A stretch of 64,000 bases of DNA from Nissolia schottii (lineage: Eukaryota; Streptophyta; Magnoliopsida; Fabales; Fabaceae). The stretch's first letter is position 1. Each line of letters starts with the position of its first letter. The stretch is from the NCBI GenBank assembly GCA_003254905.1, contig QANU01104094.1:171110-235109 (forward strand), read 5' to 3'. This document shows, in pieces, positions 23,301 through 35,300 of the stretch. The position numbers were made by a program, and so were the translations under genes. Under the pieces are notes generated by a model. It did not search any database, was not told where the DNA came from, and saw nothing but the letters and a program-made list of their open reading frames with translations.

Positions 23301-26300
23301 CATCTAAATTAGAGGGGTTGAGGGACAAGAGAAGCTCAAGATTGCACATGTAGCTATGGAAGGTGACGCATACATTTGGTATAAATGGTGGGAAGATCAT
23401 TCACCTTGTCCTTCGTGGCGGGAGTTCAAGAAAGCACTAATCAAACAGTACCAACCTGAGGTGGTTCAGAATCATTTAGAACCTTTGCGAGAATTGAAAC
23501 AAACAGGAGTGAGGCTCAGTACAAGAAACAATTTGTGTTGATAGCAAGTGTCTCGACATGAAGTTGAACCGAGCATGATGATGAGCATCTTTTGGAGTGG
23601 GCTCATAATCAATTTCTATTGTTTGACAAAGATGATGGGCAGGGCAGAGTAATTAGAAACGAGGAATAAAGCTTGGCAGGAAAAGGGTACAAAATGCTAG
23701 GGCAGATCACGTACAGGATTTTCAGAGGTTTACAATAGCTTAGAACCACTAGGCCAATTCGTGGAGGCAGCCAACCAAATGGGGGAGATTGGTTCCTGAC
23801 ACAATACATGGACTCAAGAGATAGGAAGAAGACTAGCAGAGGCAGACTGCCACTTGAAGAATGGGAGGAGAGATAGTGGAAAGGTCTTAGCATCAAGATT
23901 GGTTCCTGGCAAAATACATGGACCCTGAGAGACAGGAAGAGGACTAGTGGAGGCAGATTGCTAAATGAGAATGGGAGGAGAGATAGAGGAAAGGTCTTTG
24001 CATCATGTTTGGTGAAAAGTGGGCACAGGATAACATTTGTAAATTCAGGCATCTCAAGTTAGTGTTAGTGGATGTTGAAATGGGAGAAACAAGAGAAAGT
24101 TACATGAATTTTGTGTTTCAACTACATAGCAGAGATTGAATTATATAGGTTAAATGCCATAAATACAATGATCTGCAAAAATAAAATCTTTCCCTAATTA
24201 AAGATTCTATCATATCTAAATCATATCCTAATCATATATTTCATATTCTAACACTCCCCCTCAAGCTAAAGTTCAATAAAATTTAAGCTTGTTACACATG
24301 GAGTCCTAATATTAAGAGAAAATATAAAAAGGACTCTAATTGAAAGTTAATGAGTCGGATAATAGTTGGAGAATAGCCTTTGTTTGTTGCCGTTGGTGGA
24401 AAGCTCACAAAAGATGCAACTATTTGCACGGGAACAAAGTTCATGAACCAATGGAAAAAGCACAGTGGCATAGTAGAGTTAGTAGACGCTCAGTTGTTTC
24501 ATGAAATGGACTTTCGGAACCACTAGAATAAGGCGCAGTGGATGAGTTGCTTGCCGTTGGTGGAAAGCTAGCAAAAAATGCAACTATTTGCATGGGAACA
24601 GAGTTCACGAACCACTAGAAAAAGCACAGTGGTAGAGTAGAGTTGGTAGGCGCTCAGTTGTTTCATGAAATGGACTTCTGGAACCACTAGAATAAGGCAC
24701 AGTGGATGAGTTTCCACAAGAATAGGATGCTAGATAATGAGTAGCTCGTTCGAGATGGAACAACTAGTGTAAGCACAGTGGCAAGTCCGAGAATGAAGCA
24801 TTGAAACCACCAAAAAGTGTCCAATTGGTGTAGGCACAATGGTAAGCACGGGAATGAAGCACCATAACCATTGAAGAGTGACCAATTGGTGTAGGCGCAG
24901 TGATATGCTCGGGAATAAAGCACTGTAACCACTAGGAAGACCCCCGCCCCCACGGGTTGAATACAACATCGCAAACAAAGGCACTGACATCAAACGAAAG
25001 GAGGCGACAGGGCCAAGAACGAGAAATACTTAGGTGCTCATGGATCGCCACGTAGGACTATGCTCATTCCACTCAAATAATGCCGCATGACAATGGGTCC
25101 ATCACATCAACTTAATTTTTAAATCTCTAACTCTACCTAACTAACTATGGTTAGCATTTATTTGAGTAAGAAAAGCTGAGTGAGGAAAGAGACAATAAAG
25201 GGTGAAGAGGAAAAACACAAGTTGGGAGCTCTCAAGTTGTCTTACAATGCTTTTTTGGGCCTCAATTTGAACAAGTACTCGAAGGCTTGGGGATACATCT
25301 CCGTGGAAAAAGTTAGCTTAGAAGTTGGGTTTACCAGGCTTGAGGGCTTGGGGATACTTTGTTTGGGATCCGAGTAAATGTTGGGAATGGAGGAGTCGAG
25401 CAAGGGATGGGCATATGCAGGGATGTGAAGTTGGAAATTCAAGGCTTGACTATTGCGCAACACTTTCTTTTGTTATGAAACTAGTGCATTCGGTGGTTGA
25501 ATTAGGTGTTAATTGGATGCAAACGTTAGGTACGATTGAGACATACTACCAAGACATGACTATGTCTTAGGAAGAGCAAGTAGTCTGCAGGCAATTCTTG
25601 GGAGATTCGACCCTCTATCGATTCAGCTACCACTTTCAAGTCAGCTCAAAACTCTTAGAGATGGCGGAGAGGGGTTCTTAGTGGTCCCCATGACATTCGA
25701 AGAAGGGAACAGGCCCCCGAACAAGTTACCTCTGGCAAGAGAACAAGACCAAAGATGGTTCTTAGGGGTTATAAGACAAAGTCTGAATTGTTACAAGCTG
25801 AATTTGATTTGTTTCAAACCTCAAATAGGTTACCTTTAGTAAGAGAACAAGACCATGCAATTACAATGCAAGGAGGAGCTTAAATTCACCAAATGCTCCT
25901 GGACATATATATCGACACTATCAAAAAGAAAAATGAGATTGTCAATTAGATGTTACAATCTAGTATTATATATAAGACCCAGCACGAGCCTTTTTCTAGT
26001 CATATGATATTAGTGATGAAAAAAATGAAGGTTGGAGGTTCTATTCGACTATAGAGACCTAATTCGGGTAATCATACCTAACAAGTTTCCTATTCTAGTT
26101 ATTGATGAGTGGTTGGAGAAGATTGGGAGCACGAAGGTACTTACCAAGCTTGACCAAATATCGAGATACCACCAAGCTCGAACGAGGTAGGAGGATATCC
26201 TAAAGACAGCTTTCAGAACACATGAAGGTCATTATGAGTTCTTGGTGACGTCAATCGTGTTGATGAATGCTTCGTCCACCTTTCAGCTCCTTATGAACAG

Positions 26301-29300
26301 TGTTGATGTCGTCCTGCAGCAATTTGTGCTTTTTTAATGATATTCTAGTTTATAGCCCCACACTAGAGGTTCACTGCGATGAGCTACATGTGAATGAGAA
26401 GAAATGTTTTGCACAATCCCAATTGGAGTATTAGGGGCATATCATCTCTAGGGATGGCGTGGAAGCCAATCCAAACAAACTCAAAGATATGGTAGTTTGA
26501 CCAATTATGACTGATATTTGGGGATTGAGACTATTCTTGGGATTGACAGGGTATTACAGCAGGTTTAGGATGATTGCTTGGCCACTAACTCAATTGCTTA
26601 AGAAGGATAGTTTTGCTACAAGGTACAGGGGAAGCTATGCAGTTGGCTTTGATCAATTGAAGACCGTTATGACTACATGCTAGTGTTGGCAGCCCTTTAT
26701 TTGAGAAAACCTCTATGGTGGAAACAAATGCCTCTAGGAAAGGTATTGGTGCAATTCTTATGCAAGAAGGAAGATAGGTTGCCTATGAGTCAGGTGGTAT
26801 CAGGGAGAGCTCAAGAGAAGTCAGTGTATAAGAGAGAATTGATGGCCATCATGATAGCCATTTTGAAGTGGTGACACTATCTTTCGGGTCAACACTTAAT
26901 TGTCAACACTAACCTGAAGAATCTGAAATTTCTACTAGACCAGAGGGTTGACGGTGAGGACTAATAGAAGTGGTTGACAAAGTTGCTAGGCTTTTACTTT
27001 GAGATTAGGTACAAGGCAGAAACCGAGAATCAAGCGGCTAACACCTTTTTTAGATAGCTGCAGTATTTAGCTATATCAACTATGGTATTTTGCAATTGGG
27101 TTGATTTGGAAATCTAGGTACAAGTTGATGTACAAATGAGGGACTATGTTGGATGGTTGTCAAGAGCAAGCTCCGACTTGTACGAGCGCACGCTTTTACG
27201 CTCCAGCACAGCAGTTCCGTTCTGGAGTAGTTGTGGGATCCTTTTCGAATGGGAGCGGAGTAGGAGCATGTAACGAAGTAAAATTGTAAATGCTGAATTA
27301 TGGAGATTAATGGTATAATTTTGGTATTTTCTGCATTTTCTGGTATTGAATTACAAAAGGAAAGGGATAGTGATGGAAAACCTTCCTAAGGAAGGAGATG
27401 AACTAGAGAAAGAAAATCCTTAGAGAGAGGTAGGATTAGACTCAATACAATTTCCATACCCATCTAATTCCATTCTCCCCCTATTTATTATATCCTATAC
27501 TCTCCAATTGGACTAATTGGGTTATTGGGCCTATAGCCCATTCCTACTCGTTACAGAGCATGTGCCAGCATGTAGGAGCGGCATCTCCAACGCCCCTATC
27601 GTTCTTCCATCTACGACTTGAAGTTGGGTTAGGTAAGGGTTCCGCCGCGATACCTCAATGAACCAATGCTGCTGCCAGCATCTTGAGCCATCACCGCAAC
27701 TTCGATAAGTAACAACTGTGAATGAGAGAAGAAATGAGATTGAGTTGAGGAGTTGAGAAGAGGATGTTGTGACGTGTTTGTTGTGCGGTGCTTTATAGTG
27801 AGAAAGAATATTAGGTTTAGCATTTAGGTTATATGCTTTTATTATTTAAATGTTAATTTTAATATTAAAAAAAATTACGAATGTGGCCTTGAGTCATGCA
27901 AATGACCCTTGTTCTTGTATTTTTTAAGGGGCACGAGCCCAATAACAACTCCTAATAGGTAAATTATTATTTATTTTTTTGTTAAATCTCACTCTTTGAG
28001 AAAGTTTTTAACAATTAGACCAAAAAATAAAGATTTAAACAATTTAGATAAATATTATATATATATATGTCTTTTTAATAGTTTTAATACTAATAATATA
28101 CAAATATATGTCTTTTTTAATAGTTTTAATACTAATAATTTGATATTATATTTAAAATATATATTTTAAAAATATATTTAAATATTATGTAATTTTAATT
28201 GTTATTTTTAAGTCTTATTCTTATTGTTATAAACATATTATTAAAATATAATATTACATAATAGGTAGGAACTTTCCGTTCCGTGCTATGTTCCTACCTG
28301 CCTGGTTCGCCCTTGGTATGTTTACGAACTTGACAACCTTGCTAGTTCTACTAAGAAGGGACGAAGAAGAGCATTTAGAATTACATTCAAGGTTGTGATG
28401 TGTGTTAGAAGAACAAGGCTCGGGCTTTATCCCGTCTGGTTATCACAACCACTTCCCTTTCCATAGGGGATATGGATTGATGGGTCGATCGACTTTATCG
28501 AGGGGCTACCTAAGGCTAAGGGATTTGATCCTATTTTAGTGGTGGCGGACCAATTGACAAAGTATGCCCACTTTATTCCCTTGGCTCATTCTTATACTTC
28601 CAAGGAAGTATCTACTACAATTATCAAGGAAGCGGTAGGTTTTCCCCATTCCATGGTCTTTGACAAGGACAAGGTGCATTCTGGTCCAAATTATCCCACA
28701 TGGCAAGGACTGAAATGAAACATAATTTCGCATATCATCCTTAGACAGAAAGTCAGTGTAAGGCAGTTAATAAATAGGTGGAGACTTACCTCCATTGTTT
28801 TGCTAGCACCAAACTGAAGCTAACGTTCTAGCTAGGCTTCCACGGGTAGAACATTGGCATAACACCAATTACCATGAGTGTATCAAGACTTCCCCATTAA
28901 AAGCATTGTATGGCAAGGACCCACCCACTATGTTGAAGGGAGTGAGGGAATTGACCGTTGTGGGATTTCAGACGCTTATGGAAGAGTTGGATCAAATGTT
29001 GGCTGAGTTAAGGTGTTTGAAAGAGCTCAAGAGAGGCAAAAAAAAAGTTAGCAGACTTGAAGCATAGGGAACTTCTTTTGATGTGGGTGAGATGGTCTAT
29101 CTCAAGATTCAACCTTACAAGGTTCGCTCGTTGGCCAAGAGGATCAATCAGATATGTAGTCCCCAATTTTATGGGGCCGTTCAAAGTTACTCAAAAGATA
29201 GGCCATGTGGCTTATCAATTGGAGCTGCCCTAGGAATCTCAAGTGCATCCTGAATTCCATGTCTCACTCCTAAAGATATGTGTAGCTCAGGGGGCAGTTC

Positions 29301-32300
29301 AACCGTTACCCACTGGATTGGCTTCCAATTGGAAGTTGCATGCGGTACCTAAGGATGTTGTGGCTATTTGGATCAACACAACAGGCATGAAGGAAGTTCT
29401 TGTCAAGTGGAAGGGTTTTCCCGCATTTGAGAATTCATAGGAGAAGGCTAATGAGATCGCAAGGATCTCACCAAAGATCCTCCTTGAGGAGAATTCATGG
29501 GAGAAGGCTATTGGAAGGGATCGACCCTAATTGTATAGTCAATGGAATTGATTGGCGGAATCATAACTTGATTGGCAGAATCATAACAAGCAAATATATG
29601 ACTGTATTAAAACAGTATATAAATCAGAAATCTCCAGCAAGTGAACATACTGTTCTTGCCTACATTTCTCTCAGTCTACCATGTATAAGTGGCGAGGACG
29701 GTCCATAGATATGGTGAGGAGGTCCATACTAGTATGCCTAAGATTAAGACTAAACCTTCTAATGGTAAGGTGTACACTAGGAACGGCGGGTTGGTAATTC
29801 CACACAATTGGTGAGCCAAGCTGGTGGATATGGGGCTGGGCAGAATGTAACCAGAGAAGTGAGGGAGGTCAAAGATTAGATTGAATCAATTTGGGAGAGT
29901 ACGTGGTCTCTCAAAGTGCTTCCAACATTGTTACAAATACTTATTCTTGTTTACAGCAATACTATTCACGTTACTCTGATATTATTCTCTTGATTATGAT
30001 TTGGTGCCATTATAGGTTCTTGACAAGTGCAAGAATAAGTGAACGCCAACAGGCAATAGGAACAATGTCAATGTCAAACTACTACAACAGTTCGAACTTC
30101 AAACAAAATAAATTGAACAATGGGTTGCAGAGTAACCTTGATTATCTGGTTGAGCTCAATATTCAAAACCTGATTAAATTGTGATTCACTAACTCCATCC
30201 CTGAACATAAACACACAAGCAGAAATTAAATAACAATTAAACATGTGATTATGGAAATGGAGACATTCAAAAGTCAGTCCATATCCATAAAATTTAAACT
30301 TGATAATCAACAATCAAATACAGGCACAATTCGAGCTAGTATTAAGATATATTTCTTCAAATACATGGAACTGAAATATATAAAATTGTGCCAATGCATA
30401 GTTAGTGAATCATGTAAATATCATCACAGCATAGCGAATACAGGATTCACTACACTGCATTTATACATAACAAATTTCTATAGAAAAATATGAAAACATT
30501 CGGTATATACATAAAATCTTGCAGACGAAATGGCAACTAACAATATCAAAACATTTGGTATATACAGAAAATCCTGCAGACAAAATGGCAACTAGCAGGC
30601 GTAAGCAATCAGTAGCATAACATGAAATTAAACATAGAATATGCATGGAAGAATTGCCGATCTCAGAATCAACCCAACAAAGTCAATGTTCTCAAACATA
30701 TACATAAAAAGTGGAGTAGAACACATTAATCATTTCACTGCAATAAATATAAGCAGTGCAGTGTATATTATTGATTTAGGATATCAGCAGCCAGCACCTT
30801 CCAGCTTATGGCATTTGGCCTACAAACAGCTTAGTTCACCTGAAGTTCATATATTTCTGGATATCTATCAAATGTAAAAGTGATAGAATGACACCTGAAG
30901 ACAATAATTTGAGTTGGTTTGCATCTGTTACTTGATTCATAGAAATCTAGAAGCAATTCCCTGCAAGGAAAATCATTCAAATCATAATTGGTATGACGAT
31001 TTTGACATCCCCATACAAGCAGTACAACTATCATATAGTAAAGAAAAATAATAATGCCATCTTATTAAATCTTGTACAAGAGGTCATGAAGCATAAAGAA
31101 GATACTTAAATTTTCATATAAAAAATTATAGCAACTGGTACAACTGGAAATGATAAAGGAGCCAAAACAGAGACAAAAGGGATGGAAATGCTGTATGTAT
31201 AGTATATGTGTATGTATGTCTATGGCTCTAATAGTTATATCATTGTGATATCCGACTAAAGCTTGAAGGAAACAGAAATTACAGTGCGAAGTATAAAAGC
31301 GGATCTAAAGAAGCCAAACTCTCCTCAATTCATTACTAACAATGGCAAAAATCCCCCTGTACTCAGGTTTACATTAACACCGTCCCTTTCCTCATTTCAG
31401 ATCTCTTCTCTCTCTTGTGGTGACACGTCAACAATTAGTTACAATTCCCTCCCAATGCTGTTGATAACAACCTGGTCCTCACCATTTTCTTTTTTCTCCC
31501 ATGCACCTTAACGTTCTTGGGTCTACACATGGTCTCGGCTACTCTTACAACAAGCCTCCTATAAAATTCACCTTGTCCAAGGTGAAAATCAGAAAAAGTG
31601 CTGTGCTGTATTTCAGAAATTTCCTCCCAGTATTTCTTTGAGTCAGGCAAGCCTTACCAGTTAAGTAAAATCTCCTTTACCCCATTTCGATTCACATTGG
31701 CTGCTAAGACCTGTTAAGGAATGACCTGCAGTTCCCATTCATCATGTTGAGATACATCGTGTTAAGCATAAAATAAATCTATTTTATATCTTTGATTGAT
31801 CTTTATTGATTCAGTTTATTCAAGGTTGATTTCCTTACAACTATGTAGTGATTCTCTTTCTAGCCTATAAATAGGCGCAACTTGCAACGAGACACAACAA
31901 CTATTCAGAAATACAATTACCTTTCTTGCTCTGATTATTCCTCTCAGATCCTATTTTATTATTTCCTCTGCTCCACCGTAAAACTTGACATGATATCAAA
32001 GCGGTACCATCCTCCATGACCTGTGGCATTGCATCTCCACTGCCAAGTTCCTACAATTTGGAACTCGTGCTTCTTTAAAATAATTTGGAACTCGTGCTTC
32101 ACCTACATAACTTCATTGTTTTGTCACTCAAAACAGAGCACGTCCAAATCAAAAAAATAAAAAAATACCTAGTCCAAAACCTTCAAAAAGCCACTGCTTG
32201 GTGTCAACGACTACCTTTCTAGTCCTCGATTCCATCCAGCAACTGCACCACTAGGCTCGCAACCACCTTCGCCTTTAAACCCAAATGATCTTTCTGTCTT

Positions 32301-35300
32301 ACACCCTACCTACCAATTAAATGGGAAAAATTACCTACAGTGGGCGGGCGGGCTCATATTATCTGACACACACTTAAGGGTTGTAAAAAATCAATCCACA
32401 CTGAGGGAACTCCACCTACAAAAGATGACACTCACTTTGAGCCATGGGTGCGTAACAGATTCTCTTGTCATGACATGGCTTTGGAACTCTATTATTCATT
32501 ATGTGTGTCACAATTGCATGTTTCTCTATTCTTCCTGTGAGATTTGGCATGTCCATCGCCAGAATTTCTCAAAGAAGCAAGACATAGCTACTTGCTATGA
32601 GTTGAAGACGAAGTTATTCACAACCAAGCAAATGCAATGTCTGTGACGAATTACTATGGGAAACATGCTAAGTTGGATTAGTACCAGAGCTTAAAAATTG
32701 AATGTAGCAAGGATGCATCTTTTCTAGCCAATTTTGTTAGCAGGACAGATTTTTTTAACCTCTCTTTGGTCTTAATCCAGACTATGATCTCATTCAAGTT
32801 CAAATACTTGGCAAGGAGAAATGATCATCATTATTCGAGGTGTTCTACATTGTTCATGGGGAGGAAAGGCTAATTGGGATGGTCGTTGGTGTTCCTATTC
32901 CAAGAAGCCAGGTCATACCAAGGAGTTTTTCTTTACGCTCCTTTGTAAGGAAGAGGTTCTTCACCGCATTGGAGGATTCTAAGGTATGCCAAAAAGTCAA
33001 GCCAAGGTGGCCTCATCAAACCCTATCACAACACCGGTGACATTATAAGTTAAGGATAAGGTTCCTGCTTGCCCACCTACGAGTCTCATTAGCTCCCTCA
33101 ATAAGGATTTCGACTCTTGCTCTTTTGACTTTGTCTGGTAAGGACCTAGGTTCTCAGTCTTTTCATGCATTTAGTACTATAATTTAATATTTGTGGATAA
33201 TTGACTCTAATGCCATTTAATACATGACCTGCAAATCCACTCATTTTTCTTCATATCTTACCATTTCAAGAAAACATCACATAACTGTAGCTAATGGCTC
33301 ACACGCCTCAGTTGCAAGTTCCGGTATCAACCCTCTCAATTTTTCCTTCCACTTAAAAAATGTTCTTCATGTTCTCCAGCGCTCCAATAACCTTATTTCT
33401 ATTCATAAGCTTACCAAAATGAAAATTGTGTTGAAACTTCTTTCACTTCCCATGTGTCTTTCAAGATCATGCCACGAGGATGACGATTGGAGTTGCCAAG
33501 GAATAAGAAAGGTTGTACTATCTCCTTAATGTGAAGCAAAAGGTGGATTCAGCTTTCCCTACAACACTAGAGTTTTGTTGTTGAACGAACAAGGAGAGTG
33601 GTACTATCACCTTTACTTACAACACCAAAGTTTTATTGCAGCTATTGATTCCATACAAATCCAACCTTAGTACAAGAACCATTAAAGGAAAAGAATTGGG
33701 TTCACGTCGTGAATGAGGAAATGAGGGCATTAGAGAATAATGGAATGTGGGAGATCATTGATAGAAGGGGCCTACTAAAAAGGTGAAACTTTCTCTAGAA
33801 ATCTATACCAATGCTATTTATGATGGCTCTATTGTTGATCAGAATATTGTAGTTTCTTGGAAGGAAATTTAGCGACTTGGAAGTGTAAGAAGCAAAATGT
33901 AGTTGCTAATTCATGTGTCAAGGCAGAATCTCAAGCTAATGGCATAAGGAGTTTGCAAGATATGATGGATGAAAATGATTCTAGATAACTTGACAATGAA
34001 GTATAAGGCTCCTATGAACATGATGTGACAATAAACCAACTATTAGCATGATAGCATCGCACATAATCCAATCCAAGGAAAAGTATAAGGCTCCTATGAA
34101 CATGATATCACAAAACACATTAAGATTGATCGACACTTCATCAAGGAAAAGTTGGATAGTGGTTTAATAGCCACAACACATGTTCCTTTAGTAGTACAAG
34201 TGGCTTAAGTGTTGACTAAGGGCCTACCCACAAAGCGGTTTCAAGAACTTATACGCAACCTAGGAATGATATATATCCATTCATCAGCTTGAGGGGGAGT
34301 GTTAAACATTTTGTACAAATTTACTTTATTTTATTAGGATACTTATGTTACTTATTTAACATCTTAATTTAGGTAGTATATGTCCATAATTACCATTTAT
34401 TAGGAAATATTAGCCACGTGTCTATATAATAATGTCACACCTTTGTATAGTACATCATCAAAATATAATATTCAGTATTTTATCTCATCTTCTTCAGCAT
34501 TTCTCTTATTTTCTTACAAGCCATCAGTTAAACATGTAGGTAGTGGCTAAGGAATTGAATCTGGAGTCAAACTCTATGCAAGGAGACATGGAACACAAGA
34601 TGCACCCTTAAACCTTCTAGCAATAGCAATTTGTAGGATGCAGTCTCGAGTTTTTCAATCACCTCATAGGGGTAATAGAACCTTAGGCTAAGTAAGCTTC
34701 TAATTAGTTCTTTTAACTAGTGACTTCAACCTATAAGGTTGAACTTTCATGGAAAACCTCATCTTCCACTTGATTATGCATTTCTCTTCTATGCTTAGCA
34801 GTAGCAGCCTGCAGTTTCATCCTATTTTGGGCCCTCAACAATTGTTTTCCCAATTCATCAATGATCAATCATCTTATTCCAATCGTCTAGAAGCTAATTG
34901 ATCTTTTCATGAAGGGCAGAGACAACACTAGGCCATAGCAACCCACCTCTAACAGCGAGCCAAGTTAAGTCGCAATCACAAAAGGGAGCCACCAGGGTCT
35001 TCGTGAAAGATGGGAAGAAAGGAGTAGCAGAATGAGATTTTCTGAAAATGGGTCAAGTTGTTGACCTAGTGGGCCAACATCAAATTAGTAAGGTGAGAAA
35101 TAACAATACATTAGAAATTTATTTTCAGGAGAAAGTGGGTCAAGCCAACTTGCAAGAGATGATAGTCAGGGTTGGTTAAAAGAAATTGGGCTAGTTTCTG
35201 CATCTAATAAGTCAAAACTAATTGAAAATGAAAAGGAGTTAGTCTTGAAATTTGGGCCGCAACCCAATGAGTATTTGAAAGTTAGACAAGGAAACCCAAT

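Larger units (their letters stand above)
22341..30014 (+). mobile_element. Ty3/gypsy chromovirus (element C) in Argonaute intron 17, antisense to the gene
   Basis: The left LTR is 22341-22621 (TGTCATGAC...ATTACA), followed by an attggcatcaaaactc primer-binding site. The right LTR runs from about 29520 to 30014 and carries roughly 150-200 bp not in the left copy. Flanking gattc (22336-22340) and ggttc (30015-30019) may be a mutated 5-bp target duplication. In order the interior shows gag (23270-23540), reverse transcriptase (~26080-26330), RNase H (~26570-27060), integrase core (~28460-28900) and a C-terminal chromodomain (~29370-29450, [15 protein letters not shown]). Many stops and frameshifts make it inactive. 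Between gag and RT, and between RNase H and integrase, there is extra non-pol DNA. Confidence 0.88.
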
